NCBI GenBank assembly: GCA_016858145.1
Contig: JAEHOE010000103.1
Coordinates: 409,406 to 473,405, forward strand
Length of the DNA: 64,000 bases
Source of the DNA: Edaphochlamys debaryana
Lineage: Eukaryota > Chlorophyta > Chlorophyceae > Chlamydomonadales
Direction of reading: 5' to 3'
In this document: one piece after another, positions 30,901 to 43,578 of the stretch
Position numbering within the stretch: position 1 is the first letter of the stretch
How the letters are laid out: each line of letters begins with the position of its first letter
The notes under the pieces: generated by a model
Told to the model about the DNA's origin: nothing
Seen by the model: only the letters and a program-made list of their open reading frames with translations
The model's database searches: none
Position numbers and translations under genes: made by a program

Positions 30901-33900
30901 CCTGTAGTCGGCGGTCGCGGAGGAGGCGGCGGCGGGGGCGGCGCCGGAACTGGCGGCGCCGCTAGCGTGCCGCCACTGCTCGCCTGCCTTCTCAATCCGG
31001 CGGCGTTCCGGGTCGCGCCGGGGAGCCTCACAGTCCTGGCGGCGCTGGCGTTACGCGCCTTCGCGCGACTTGCTCGTCCCGAGAATCTCGCCCTCGTCGT
31101 ACTGCCTCACCTGATGCCGTTACTGAAGGACGCGGCCACACCCCGGCGGCGCGCCGCCTACCGGGCCAACGCCACCTGGCGGCGCCGGCGCGGCGGCGCC
31201 GGTGGCGACGACGATGACGCTGCGAGGAGCCCTGACCAGAGCTCGTTGCTTTCGACATCCGCGGCCGCTGCGGCAGCGCTAGCGGCGATGAGCGGGAGTG
31301 TCGGCAGCCGCGGCGGCGGTGAAAGGGCAATCCAACGAAGCCATTCGTCTCCTTGCACTGACCGCGACGGCGCCGCCAGCTCAGCGGCCGCGGGCGCCGC
31401 TGGCGGCGGAGGCGGCGCAGGGCCAACCGGGGTGGACGAGGAAGACGGGTACTGGGAGCTTGTGCACTGCGTGTACGGGTGAGTGGGCGAGGCTAGCTGA
31501 CAGCCCCCGTACCCCTCCTGCGTCGGTTTTGCGTCATCCTACATTCAGACCGGCTGACAGCAAGCGCGTTATCCATGTCACTCGGTCCCCTAAGGCTGGG
31601 CGACATGCTGAGGCGAACCCTGACGCCGAGGCTCTACCCATCCCCGCAGGTGTCTCGTCCACAGCTCGGGCCTGCTAACGGTGCGCAACCTGCTGCCAGG
31701 CTGGCAGGCGGTGGAGGCGGGGCTGACCTCCCGCATGGGCTGGTCCCCCGCCGCCGCCACCTCATCCTGGTCCCTGGCCCTCGGGCCTGCCGCCGGCGCC
31801 GCCGCCGCCGCCTTCGCCTTCCCGGGCAGCGGCAGCCCAGACTCAGTCGTCGGCAGCGGAGGAGGCTCGGGCTCCGCTGGCGGAGGCGGAGGCGGCGGCT
31901 CCGCTGGTGGCGGCGAGGTGACGTACGAACTCCAGCAGGCCGTACGGCAGGAGATCATGAGTAAGCAGCAGCAGGTGGCGGCGCTGCACGGCACGCATCT
32001 TTTCATCAAGGAAGTCGGGTGGTCGGCACCTAACTCTCTCGCGAGCAGCGCCGGCCGTTCGTCTCCCAAGGACGTACCCGGTACGGCCTTGACCACCGGC
32101 GGTGGCGGAGCTGGCGGCGGCGCCGGTACGAGCGCGATCTCCGCTGGCGGCGCCGGCCTTGCGGCAGCGGGTGGCGGCGGCGGCAAAGGAGCGGGCGGGG
32201 CGTTCGTGTGGCCTCAGCTGCTGGCCATCGGCTCTCCAACAATCGTCGAGGGCCTAGCAGCCCGAGCCGCCGCTGGCGGAGGCCACGGCGGCGGCGGCGG
32301 CAACGTCAGCCGTCAAGCCAGCGGCGGCGGGGCAGCGCTGCCTCTTGCGCCTGCAACCCCTGTCGCCCGCAAGGCAGGTGCCGACGGCGCCGCCAGCGGG
32401 CTGCCAACTTCACCCCATGAGCCGTCGCCTCGATCCTCCCGCTCCACCGTGTCCGGCGGGGCCGACGGCGACGCCGGCAGCAACGGCGGCGTCAGTGCTG
32501 CCGTCAACAACGCGAGCGTGTTCACTGGGGACGCCGCGGCGGCTGCAGCCACCGCCGCTGCTCATCGCCCAATTACCAACCCAGGCGCTGTGACCGCGGG
32601 GCACCCGCCGCTGCTGCTCTCGGTTCGATCCGAGCCAGGCGCTGAGCTGGCTTCCGCCGCTGCCGCCGCCGCCGCGCCGCCACCTGCCTCGCCGAGCTCC
32701 AAGCTGCAAGGCGCCAGCACGCTGCCCCGCTCAAGCCGCAGCAGCGACGGCACCGCTGCCGCGCAGCTGCCGCCGCCACCGCCGTCGCCGCCCGCTTCGC
32801 TGGTCTCGCCCTTGCTCCTCCCTCCGCCCCTGCCTGCTGAGCTGCCGGCACCCGACTCTGGCACTCACCGTTGGGCGTGGCTTCCTCCCGTTCCCACCGA
32901 CGTCTCGGCTATCCCGGTGACTCCAGGGTATAGCGGCGGTGGCGGGGCCGGCGGCGGAGGGGTCTCCGCCGGTGCTGCCGCCGCCAGAGTGGGCCGCGCA
33001 CGGCTCCTGGCCGCCGCCGCCGCGCCGCCGTCGGGCGACGTCTGGCGGCTTCAGGCATCCGTCGTACACTCATGGCCAGCGCATCGCGTGGATCGCATCC
33101 GTGCGGTTGCCGTACATCCTTACGAGCACGCCGTACTGACCGCCGGCCGCGGTGCGGTCGGCGGGCGCGAGGGCGCACCCGTCGTCCGCGTGTGGGGCCT
33201 GTCGGACTGTCAGGCGCGCGTGCAGTACGGCGGGCACCGTACGGCCGTTACGTCACTGCTCGTCCTGCGTGCGGCGCGCGGCGGCGGCGCGGTGGCGGCG
33301 TCCCTCGATGCGGGCGGACAGCTGCACGTGTGGGATGTTGAGGGAGGCAAGCAGCTCGCGGTGTTCGCGGCTCCCCATTTCACGGCCGGTGCCGCGGCCG
33401 CAGGCGGCGCTTCTGGGGCGGGGGCTGGAGGCGCGGCAGCTTCGGGAGGGGGCGGGGCAGCGGGCGACGCAGCCGCGGAGGCGGACGCGGCGGGCGGAGG
33501 CGGCGCCAACGGCAGCCCTTGGGGCGACCTCATCGCACGGTGGGGCATGGCGTGAGGGCAGTGACAGCAGGGATGCTTGCGAGGTGCTACCCTTGCCCTC
33601 TCTACAGAGCTTTCCTTTTTCTTTTTGTTACCTCGTGCCGACGCGCTTTCCCCACCTCTGTTTTTTTCCTCGTGCCGACGCTCCTTCTCCAGGTCCGGCC
33701 GCTACCACCAGCAGCTCAGCCGCTCCGCCTCCTCGGCCTCCGCCTCTTTCTCCGACGGTTCCAGCCAAGGCCAGGGCTGGCAGTCCTTGGGTGGCCTTCA
33801 GACCAGCCACCAGCTCGCATCCACCACCGGGTCGGGAGCCAGCGGGGCGTTCAGCCGAGGCGGCGGCGGCGGCGGGGCAGGCGCAGGGGGCCTGGGTGGC

Positions 33901-35118
33901 GGCGGCGGGGCAGCGGCGGGCCCGGGCACGCCGGCGGCGGGAGGGGGCCCAGCGGGGGCTGGCGGCGGGCTCAGGCTGGGCTTCACAGCCCTGTGCGCAG
34001 CGCCGGAGGAGAGTCGACTGATGTATGCAGGTGCGCAGTCGTTTGGGTCGGGCTTTGGTTGAAGTGAAAAAGAGTGGCTGCTCTGGGTCCAACGTGCCAT
34101 GCTCTGTAGCTCTCGCCCGCCTGACCTTGCAGCCAGTGGACCTGACCGCGCACTGCTTCTTGCAGGCACCGCCGATGCGCGGCTCTGCTGCCTGGACCTG
34201 GAGAGGGGCCGAGTTGTGGCTGAGTGGCTGGCGGCGCCGTCCGTACGGCATGATGACGGAGACGCAGTGACGTCACTTGCGACGCCGGCCTCCGGCGGCG
34301 GCAGCGCTGACGGCGGCGGCGTGGCGGCGGCGGCGGCGCCGTGGCTGGCGGCGGAGGTCGTGGCGGTCGGGTCGCGCGCCGGCCGCATTGTCGTTCTGGA
34401 CCGCCGCTGCGGCACGGCCGTCGTGTCGTACCGAGCGCACGGCGGCGAGATCTCGTCCATGGCGTCGTACGGCAGCCACGGGCTCGTGACATCGGGCAGC
34501 GACAGACTTCTGCGCATCTGGGACCTGCGCCGCTGCGGCGGCTCGACGGCGTCGGCGGCCTCAACCGCCGCCGCCGCCGCCGCCGCCGCCTCCCATACCG
34601 TTGGGTCGGGCTACGAGGGCCGCACGGGTCCCTGGTCCGGCTGGGAGGGCCCACGTGGCCTCAGCTGGGGCGGCGGCGACGGGCTGTGGGGCATCGTCGA
34701 CGCCATGTCGCCCGCCGGCGTGGGTGCTGCCGTACTGTACGGCGCTGACTTGGCGCTCGGCGGCGGCCCGGAGGTCGTCCTGCCGCCGCCGCCGCCTGGC
34801 CCTGCCGCCGTCGCCGTCACGCCGCAGGGGGTGGCGGCCCCGGCGCTGCTCCGCGGCTTCGCTCTGCCCAAGGAGGGCGCCCAGGGGCTACGGGTGTTGC
34901 GGGATTGCGTCCTCATGACATCAGGAAGCAGCGTGGGCGTTCTGTCCCTTTCCGATGCGGGCGGGAGCGGTAGCGGCGGAGGTGGGCCGAGCTTTGCCAG
35001 GCTGCGCAACGGCAAGGGCGGGCGCGAGGGCGCGGCCATCACGGGTCTGGCGGTGCTGCCGTGCTGCCGGCTGCTGGTGACGGCGGGGGAGGACGGCGTG
35101 GTCCGCATATGCAAGTAA
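24919..35118 (+). CDS. GFS12: Kinase-like / BEACH / WD40 protein, GFS12-WDR81 family
   Basis: Ten exons: 24919-25018, 25160-26442, 26541-26722, 27659-27736, 27911-28871, 29178-29321, 29473-31478, 31650-33551, 33693-34030, 34166-35118. Phases agree throughout; 2,648 residues. The N-terminal part has a kinase-like helix (LRFLLLQLVAAVTHAHARG) without a recognisable catalytic HRD loop, as expected for this family. A BEACH domain follows: LDYLLLLNLLAGRRLGD, WHDLSRSRYRQAKGD, ARVTPRAVLCRAVR, FEPREYPPSLAAM, LPAWAASPEDFVAWHR, then LHTWIDLMFGHQLLG. The C terminus carries WD40 blades (VRVWGLSDC, LHVWDVEGG, LLRIWDLRRC, TAGEDGVVRICK). GFS12 in plants and WDR81 in animals act in endosomal or vacuolar trafficking; that role is inferred here. 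Long Gly/Ala/Pro insertions separate conserved blocks, so the protein is larger than plant GFS12. Intron 3 is 936 bases. Confidence 0.9.
26723..27658 (+). other. Long intron 3 of the GFS12-like gene
   Basis: A 936-base GT-AG intron interrupting the BEACH domain between TEPGVF and SQHPELPDLQ. It is purine-rich around 27010-27260. The minus-strand open frames across it are composition-driven and have no domain. Confidence 0.8.
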
Positions 35119-36028
35119 GGGCCTGAGCGTTTGCCGTGTGTGCGTAGTAGTAGGAGTCGTAGTGTGCGGTGTTGAGAGTCAGATTGTAGTGCTAGTGAGA
35201 TCAGAGCTGTGCGTTCTCGTGGTGTGTTCGATTGCGTGCAGGCGTGCGTGGGTTGGGCAGTGTAGCGGCTGGCATGAGCAGTGGCTATGGAGAGCTTACC
35301 GGTATTTCGATGAGCTCCCTAAGTCAATTCCTTTGCACTTGTTGGGGTTTGGGGCCAACGCCCTGGGCAGGATACACATGTAGTTGTCCGAGGGGAGCTA
35401 GGGCAAGAGGGGAATAGAGCCTGGGAGCAGGCACCGGCGAGGCAGGTGACAGAGGGTCCCGTGGAAGGCTCGGCGTGCTTGTGGATCCTGGTAGCCAGCA
35501 AGGCATGGCACGAATGGCCCCACGCGTTTCTTGGATGCTTCTCTGTGGCTTGGTGACAACTGGAGTGTTGAGTGGGGCCTCTCGCGTGGGACCTCAAGAG
35601 GCAGGCGCATAGGCTAAACTCTTGGCGTAGAGGCTGGGGCGGACCTCAGGTAAAGCGACGTAGGTGCCACCCACGGAGAGGGTGGAGGGGGTCCATATTG
35701 CTCTTTCTTGTCCCTGCAGCGGCAGGATACCCTTCTGTACTCGCACGCTAGCAGGAGAATGTTAATTGAGTGCAAAGCAGAGGAGGAAGCGTGATGAGCC
35801 GCCTAACGCGCCATGCCTAACGCTACCCACGTGCAAGTGCCGATGGGAGCGGTGGTTACACTAGGGATGTGGGGAAGCCCAGAGAGGAAGACCAGCTGTG
35901 CGCCGCTGGGACCGTTCAGGTTCGTGTGGGGGCCGGGGCATAACTGGCACTGAAGCTCGCAGGCGTTCTTCTGTCACTGCCGGTGTTGCGGAGGTGCAGG
36001 CTCCGAGGCCTCCATCCACTTACGGTAT
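35119..36028. other. Convergent 3' intergenic region
   Basis: The 3' ends of the GFS12-like gene (plus, stop at 35118) and the F-box/LRR gene (minus, stop at 36029-36031) face each other here, so this span should be largely their 3' UTRs. No further gene is recognised. Confidence 0.6.
35856..35860 (-). promoter_or_regulatory. Candidate TGTAA polyadenylation signal, F-box/LRR gene
   Basis: The minus strand reads TGTAA about 170 bases after the F-box/LRR stop codon. TGTAA is the usual polyadenylation signal in Chlamydomonas. A five-base match alone is weak evidence. Confidence 0.45.
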
Positions 36029-39000
36029 CTACCCGCCCCCGACCAGCTCGCACCTCGCTTTACCCCCTGCCGCCGCCTGCACCTCCAGACTCAGCGCCTC
36101 CACCTCCCACGCCAGGAGCTGCGGCACCAGCAGCACCCGCCGGGGCGGGGCCGGCCACCGCCGCACGCCACACCCCGCACTGCTCTCTCGCCCCTCCGCG
36201 CTCAGGCCGCGAACCTCCGCCCCTTCCCGGCCACCATTCGCACCCTCGCTTTTGCCCGCATCGGGTCTCCTAGGCGCTGGCCCCAGGGCCGCTTGCTCCT
36301 GCCCCTCCCCGTGCCCGTAACAGCCCCCGAGCGCCAGCGCCAGCGCCCCAAGGCGCCGGAGCAGGGGCCGGTCTGCAGCGCTGTCGCCCTCCTCCTCCAC
36401 ATCGCACAGCCTCAGCACGCGCAGCGAGCCGTGCGGCGCCAGGCCGCGGAGCTCGCGCAGCACGCCCCGCACGGGCTGCAGCACGAGCGTACGGAGCTGA
36501 GTCAGCTCCAGTACGGACGCGATGAGTAACGCCACGGGGTCCTTGAAGCCGCGCGGCGAGAGTGTGAGGTCAACGAGCGTGAGGTGCCGTACGCCCGTAC
36601 GGCAGTTGGCACTGGCGGCGAGCGCCGCCGTCAGCCAGGGGCCGCCGACGTCACGGTCCAGGCGAAGGCGCAGATCCAACGACGCAGCGGCAGCAGCGGC
36701 GGCGGCGGTGGTGGCGGCGGCAGCGGAGGCTGAGGCGGCGGTGGTGATGCGCGCCGTTGTGTGGTCGGATTCCGCGGGGGAGAAGCTCGGTGGGGCGGGT
36801 GCGGGAGGCTCCTCTCGGGGGGCTACGCATGCGTCCAGGATGCGGACCAGCGAGGCCTCGCCGGCTGCACTCACGCGCACGTTGACCTGGGCGGCATCGG
36901 GTTGGGGATCAATAGGAAAGTGTACGATAGAGTTTGGGGAATTGGGAAGCGAGAGGAGGAATCGGGGTCGCAGGAAAGCAGGCGTGATGGCAAACGGGAC
37001 GACCAACGAGATAGAGCGGCCGTGTGGGCAAGGGAGAGGGGGTGAGGTACAAGGTGGAAACGGTGCATGAGACCAAGCATCCAGCATCCACTGTGTCTGT
37101 CTGACCTGCAAGTGGCTTAGCCGCCGCCAACCACCGCCGCCACCAGGGACCCCAGGCGCCGCCGCCTCAGGGAGTAACGCCAGCGCCACCCGTACGTCGA
37201 TGTCCGTGTCGTACGACAAGGCACCCAGCGGTGCCGCCGACGCAGCCGCCACAAGCGCCGCCAGCTTGCCGCAGTCCCGCCACGCCGCCGCCCCCGGCGG
37301 CTGTTCGGCTTCCTCCGCCTCCTCGTCTGCCCTCGCTGCCGCTGCCTCCGCCGCCGTTGCCGTTGCCGCCCGTCCCGAGGCAAAGTCCGCCCCGCAGCAG
37401 CAGTGCGGCCCACAGACCGGTGCGGCGGTCTGCCACTCCGCCGCCCATGCCCCGCTGCCTCCCCTGCTACCGCCTCCGCCAGCACAGCTACCGCGGCTGC
37501 AGCTGCCGCCGCCCTGCTCCGCCGCCGCGGCGGCAGCTGCGGACGCCCACTCTGCCCAGGACGCAGCACCCGACGCGCCCGCGCCGCCGCCCGCGCCTGC
37601 GCCTGCGCCTGCACCCACCTCCGGTATGCGCCCCAGCCGCAGGCAGCGCACGGCGTGCGGATACAGCCCCAGCTCCCGAAGGCACGGCACCAGCTCCGGC
37701 GGGCAGGCCAGGCACCTGAGCTGCGGCGTCGGAGCCGCCTCCATTCCCACAGCCCTGGCCCCCGTCACCATTTCTGCCTCTGCCGCAGCGTCAGGCGCCG
37801 GCGTCAGCGGCGGTGGCCAGGCGGCGTCGGGCCGGGCCCTCCAGGCGCAGAAGTCAACGGCCAGGGCCGCCAGGGAGGAGGGCAGCAGGCGCAGGGTGGC
37901 GCGGAGGGCGGCGGGGCAGGGGAGGGCGGCGGGCCCCGGGGGCCAGGCGCGCAGTACCAGGGAGGTGAGGCGGATGTGGGCCGTGAGGTCCAGAGCCTGG
38001 GGGTGAGGGGCCAGGGAGGAAGGCGTGGGTTTTCACCGGCTCGTCGGCTTCGGCGGGTGCGACGCTGTACGACCGAGGCTGCTGCCGTACACGGCAAGCC
38101 GTACCTGCAGGCCCCTATCGTACCCCTCGTGCACCAGGTCCAGGTGAAGGGCGGCCAGGCCCGTCAGGGGCCCCAGGGCGGCGATGGTGGGGGCATTGGG
38201 TGTAACTCCCTGGAGGGAGCACGGAGGACAGCCTAAGGTCGGGATGGCGGGAGCCTAAGCGCTTGTGGGCAGCGATACGAGGGTAGCACGAGCACCCCCC
38301 TGCCCCCCCCCCCATCTGTGCGCCAAGCAACGCCCCTGTGCTGGAACACGCTTGCTGTCACTACTCCAGCGGGGCGAATGGGAGAGTGGCATGCATGACA
38401 CCGTGGAAGGCCCCTTTACCCGTGCCCCACCGTCAGCTGCAGGGCCGTGAGCTGCGTGAGGGGCGCCAGGTCGGGGCAGGACCGGGGCGTGCGCTGCCAC
38501 CCCGCCGCCCGGAACCTCAGCGACAGCCGCCGCAGCGCCGGCAGGCCTGCCGCCAGCGCCGCCACGGCGCCGCCGTCGCCGCCTGCGCCGTCGCCGCCGT
38601 CGAGCAGCACCGCCGCCACCGCGCCGCCGTCGAGGACCAGCTCCGTCAGGCGGGGGCAGAAGGGCGGCAGGATGTCACAGAGCAGGCCTCGGCTGGGGTC
38701 ACGGCTGCGGCTGTAGCCCTGGCCCTGCCCCTGGCCGTGGCGATGTGGGTCGGGGTCAGCGGTGGGTGGAGCCGACGGCGGGGTTGGGGTCACTGCAGTC
38801 GCAAAGCTTGCGGAGCCTTCCTCCGCGGCAGAGACATCCGGGGCTGGGACCTCGTTGGGGACCGGCATTGCCCGGACGGTGGCGTCGTGCGTGTGGTGGG
38901 CTCTGTCCCGGCCCCGGCCCCGGTCGCGGCCGGTGGTGGGCGCCGGCGCGGGCCAGCCGCACAGGTGCAGCCGGCGCAGGGCCGTGCAGGGCCCCAGCGC

Positions 39001-39807
39001 AACCAGGCATGCCTGCCAGGGGAAACCGAGGGCGTGGCGGCGTGAAGCTGGGTCATGACAGGAGGGGCGGCGCAGGCCAACAGCCGAAACGACCACGCAA
39101 GGTATTGCATACACAACAACCGCCTGCTCAAGCAAGGGGGTTTTCACGCCAAGGAAAACAGTGGCTGCCCGGCCGCTCGGCCACACCTCCAGGTCGATGC
39201 CTTTGACGAAGTCGCGGGCCGAGGCGGGGCGAAGGTGCAACGACTGCAGGCAGGAGAAGCGGCGGCCCACGGCCCCGGGCGGGGTCGCACCTGGGGCGGG
39301 GTGGAAGGAGGCGAGGAGCAGGTGGGGCGCGCTTCGAGGCTTGAGGTGTGAGAGCCGTCCGCACTCCGCAGTTCTTCCCGCCGACGGCGCTCGCGGCGCG
39401 GCCCCTGCTCATTACCCCGTCCGCATCGCCCGCAACTCTACACATTCACCTTCCGAATACGTCTCCTTACAGTCCGCATCGTGGCGGTTGCGGCGTTGCT
39501 GGGTGGCGGAAAGCCAGGCGGCCGTGGGGGCCAGGCGCAGGCGGGCGAGGGCGGGGGAGGCGTCCAGTTGCTGGGCAGCGTCCCGGCAGGTCAGGCGGAG
39601 CGCAGCAAGGGCGGTGGTGGGGAGGTGAGGGGCCAGCGCGGCCCAGGCGGCGGCGGGGAGGTCAAGTAGGCCGGTGGGGGCGGGGCCGAGGTCGGAGAGG
39701 CCGGGGGGTGGCGCGGGGCCCCCCGAAGGAAGGTGCGGGAGGGTGGCGACGTGCAGGCTCGGCTCCCCGGCCCCGCAAGTCTCCTCCGGCTGCTGCTCAC
39801 CGGCCAT
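36029..39807 (-). CDS. F-box / leucine-rich-repeat protein
   Basis: Six exons: 39807-39471, 39290-39187, 39012-38431, 38209-38105, 37996-37106, 36886-36029; all phases agree, 958 residues. Near residues 40-90 is an F-box-like segment (LLDLPAAAWAALAPHLPTT, then LRLTCRDAAQQLDASPALARL). Leucine-rich repeats follow in several exons: LQSLHLRP, LRRLHLCGWP, LTELVLDGG, LRRLSLRF, LTQLTALQLT, LAALHLDL, VRHLTLVDLTLS, LRTLVLQP, LRVLRLCDVEE. I infer a substrate receptor of an SCF-type ubiquitin ligase; the target is unknown. Low-complexity Ala/Gly blocks separate repeat groups. It is divergent from the fumarylacetoacetase gene and shares its short promoter region. Confidence 0.82.
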
Positions 39808-40092
39808 GCTGGGGGCTACGGAATGTGAACCCTCAGACTAGCTTGTGAGCGAGCATATGAGCTGGAGACTGGGCAGCGAGCGGCATTGCGCGAAGTCGCC
39901 GAAATGGAATGAAGGCTCGCAGCAGGTGAGGCGTGGCGTATACTTTAAATGCTTCGTATAGCTTGCACTATATATAGAAGGTGTAGCGAGGGCCGGCCCA
40001 GTGCAGCTTGGGCCGGATCGCGCGTTCAGGGTTTGCAAGCGTCGCGCGTGGTGCCAGCTCGTCAGCTGCGACCTGTTTCGCGAGCCTCAGCC
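39808..40092. promoter_or_regulatory. Short divergent promoter, F-box/LRR and FAH genes
   Basis: Only 285 bases separate the two divergent ATGs. A perfect TATATATA lies at 39969-39976, 117 bases before the FAH ATG, giving a plausible 5' UTR of about 85-90 bases for FAH. The minus-strand gene shows no equally clear TATA box. Confidence 0.6.
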
Positions 40093-43000
40093 ATGGAGAG
40101 CTTCATAGATGTGGCCCCGGACTCCGACTTTCCGCTCGAGAACCTGCCGTGGGGTGTCTTCGAAGCACCCGGCGCGGATGGCACCCCCGAGACGCACATT
40201 GGCGTCGCGCTGGGCGAGCACGCCGTCTCGGCCACGGCCGTCGAGGTGCGAGCAGCTTAGCTTGGCCCGACAGCTGCCTGGAAGGGGGAAGTGCATTCCG
40301 GTCTCGGCACGGGGCCCTGCCAGAGGATGTGACGCGCGGGGGTGTGTGGGGGATGGCCAGGGCGGTGCACTCTGTGGGCTCGACCATCAACGGGCAGTCC
40401 GTGGCCCTTGGTCCCAGTGGCAACCTCTGGCCGCTCCACGGCTGGGCCGGGGCAGCCCCTGCTTTGAGCTGAGCCTCTCTGCTGGGCAGCCGTCCGCCTG
40501 CTGCCCATTACCCCCCCCCCCCCCAGCCATACCCTCCCCCGCATCTACCGCGACTGGCATCCCCGCCTCCTTTCATCCTCCGCACAGGCCGCGGGACTGC
40601 TTAAGGACCTGCCCGGCGTGAAGAAGGGCGTGTTCGCGACGGTACGGCAGGGTACGGCGGGATACGGGTCACTACTTGGACGGCGTGGCGGCACTTGAGA
40701 CGGGGGGCGAGGGGTCGGCTCAAGCGCAAGGGCAGCGGAGGGAGGCCAACCCTTTCTTGCACCCCAACCCGCCCGGCACGTCCCTTCCACCACCCGCCGA
40801 CCAGGGCCAACTTAACGAGTTTGCGGCCGCGGGCCGCCCCGCCTGGCGCTCGGCCCGGGCCCAGCTTCAGCGGCTGCTGGGGGCTGCGGAGGGGGCACTG
40901 AGGGACGACCCAGCGCTGAGGCCGCGGGCGATCTTCAAGCAGGTGGGGCGCCCGCTTGCGTGGGCGGGGAGGTGGGGGCTGGGGAGGAACGCGCTGAGGC
41001 CGGAAAAGGCTTGGGCCGGGCTAGGCTTGGGCCGGGCTGCAGAGATGCGTGGCTCTCACTGCGGCCCTGCACCCAGGCTCGTCCTCCCCTTGGTCCCCCA
41101 CCTGCTCCTTCCCCTACCCCTACACCGCTTCCCTACCCCCACCCCACACCAGTCCGAGGTGCGCATGCGCCTGCCCTGCGCCATCGGTGACTACACAGAC
41201 TTCTACACCTCCCGCCAACACGCCTCCAACGTGACGCACATGTTCCGGGGGCAGGGCACGCCGCTCAACCCCAACTGGTGGGGTGGATGCGGGCTTGGGT
41301 GGGAGGGATACTGCTCTCTTCTCGCATGCGCATGTGCAACCAAGTATTATTATTACATGCTCTTCTCGTGCTCCCACGTTTCTTTCCTGCACCCCGCCCG
41401 AGTGTTCAGAAAGGGTCACCGCATGCCGCCCCTCCCTTTCCGCGCCCCTGCGCACCAGGCTCCACCTGCCGGTCGCCTACCACGGCCGGTCCTCCTCCAT
41501 CGTCCCGTCTGGGGTGGACGTGCGGAGGCCCTGGTGAGGGGGAATCGGGGGGCCTGGCCCTGCCCCACTCAAACCCCTGGCGGCTAGGCTCCCCTGAGGC
41601 GGCTCCCGGTCGCCTCGGACCGCACGAGACGTAGAACTTAGGCCTTGCCTAAGACCCGCCCCCGACCCGCTCCGTGTTGCCCCAGGGGCCAGCGGCTGCC
41701 GCCCAAGCCCCCGGCCGCCGAGGAGGGCCAGGGGTCAGCGCCCCCGCCCGCCGGCTCCGCGGCAGCCCCCGCTGCTGGGGCCGCCCCGCCCACGCCCATC
41801 TTCGCGCCCAGCGCCGCAGTGGACTTCGAGCTCGAGATGGTGGGGCAGGGGCTGGGGCGTGGGGGAGGGGCTGGGGGAGGGGCAGGGGGAGGGGCGTGGG
41901 GGAGGGGCTGGGGCGTGGGGGTAGGGGCCGGGGCGTGGGGAGGGGGAAGGGGAAGGGGCTGCTGGGGGAGGGGGAGGGGCGGGCATGGGCGTGGTGTGGC
42001 GTGTGGGCGTGTGCAACCGGATGCAAAGGCCAAAGGGCTTGAAGCTGCGCTCGCTCTGCTCAACACCCGTCTGCCTTTTTCCCCTCCCCTCCCTTTCCCA
42101 CCAGGGTGCGATCATCGGCCCCGGCAACTCCCACGGGGAGCCCATCCCCGTGGCCTCCGCATGGGACCACGTGTTCGGCCTCGTACTGCTCAACGACTGG
42201 AGCGCACGTGACATCCAGCTGTGGGAGTACGTGCCGCTGGGGCCATTTAACGCCAAGAACTGGGTGCGTACGACATGCGTGCGCAGAGTACAGCGTGCAA
42301 GTCCCGGCCATGAGTGTGCGATGGCTCGATCGGCTTTCCCTGTCAGGACAGCGCTCATCCCCTTTCCCTCCTCTCCCCTTCGCAGGCCTCCCAGATCTCG
42401 CCCTGGGTGGTGACACTGGATGCCCTGGAGCCCTTCAAAACCAAGCCGCCGCCACAGGTGCGGTTGGGGCTTGCTTTAGGGAGGCTACGGAAGGGGGGCT
42501 GGCTCGGGGGCCTAGGGCGTGGTGGGTACCGTGGGGTGCGCGATTGGGGACGGTGGCTGCACAGACATGCGCGTTACCGGGTACTTGATTTTGTCTCCGC
42601 GCATGAGACCTGATACGACCCCAACCGCCGCCCCCAGACGGAGGCCGAGGTACTGCCGTACCTGCGCGACCCCGATTCGTACACGTACGACGTACGGCTG
42701 ACGGCTGCCGTGACGCCGGCGGGCGCCGACCAGGGGACCGTCATTACGCGCTCCAACCTCCGCCACCTGTGAGCTGCCTGCTGGGGGCTCAAGGGCCAGG
42801 CACCGGGGTGGCAGGGGCGAACCGGTCCCCCGGTCCGAACTCCGGGGGCGGGTGCTGGAGCAGGGACATGGGGGGCGGAGGGCACTGAGCTGGACGGGCA
42901 GGCTTCCGCAGGCCCTTGAGCGCCTCTTGCGTCGGTTGCTATGCCCTTGGCGGCCCCCTGCCCCGATCGGTGCCATCTCACCCCATCTACCCCCTGCCCC

Positions 43001-43578
43001 CGCATCCCCCTCGTCAGCTACTGGACGCACGCCCAGATGATCGCTCACCACACCGTGGGGGGCTGCAACCTGCGGCCGGGTGGGTGGGTGGGCGGGTGGG
43101 TGGGGTGCACTGCTCGGGAGGATAACTAGGTGGAGGCGGAGAGGATGGGGCCGTGCCTAGCTTGTAGGGTTCGAGGAAGGGCGCTGCGCGTCGGAGTCAC
43201 TGAACCCTTTGACTCTTTTCTCCTTCACACCGAGACGAAGGTCTGCACGTTTGTCCCCGCATTGCTCGTCCCTCCTACCTGTCCCTCGCTCCTCTACCCC
43301 TCAATCCCCCTCCAGGCGACCTGATCGGTTCCGGGACCATCTCAGGCGACACGCCCGACTCCCGGGGCTGCCTGCTGGAGCTCACGTGGGCGGGCCGGGA
43401 CCCCGTGGGCCTGGCGGGGCCCGGCGGGGCCGCCGTACAACGTACGTACCTGGAGGATGGAGACGGTGTGGCGTTCCGGGCTGGGTGTGGCGGCGAGGGC
43501 GAGGGGGCGGGGGCGGGGGCGAGACGCATCGGGTTTGGCACGTGCAGTGGGCGGTTGCTGCCGGCAAGGGAGGCGTGA
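40093..43578 (+). CDS. FAH: Fumarylacetoacetase
   Basis: Last step of tyrosine breakdown: hydrolyses fumarylacetoacetate to fumarate and acetoacetate. Eleven exons: 40093-40245, 40588-40641, 40805-40942, 41153-41277, 41459-41533, 41686-41839, 42105-42263, 42386-42457, 42638-42768, 43018-43079, 43316-43578. Phases agree; 461 residues against about 420 in animals. The start fits the conserved [19 protein letters not shown] block. Active-site and metal-binding segments are intact: [71 protein letters not shown] and [14 protein letters not shown]. The extra length is mostly a Pro/Ala/Gly linker encoded in exon 41686-41839, just before FELEM. No organelle targeting sequence is seen. Confidence 0.95.
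41840..42104 (+). other. G-run-rich intron of FAH
   Basis: The intron after exon 6 begins GTGGGG, and from about 41840 to 41985 the sense strand is nearly all runs of 3-6 G separated by 1-4 bases (repeats of GGGGCTGGGGG and GGGGCGTGGG types). Such spacing can form G-quadruplexes in the pre-mRNA. The 3' part is pyrimidine-rich with a normal CAG acceptor. Confidence 0.85.
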
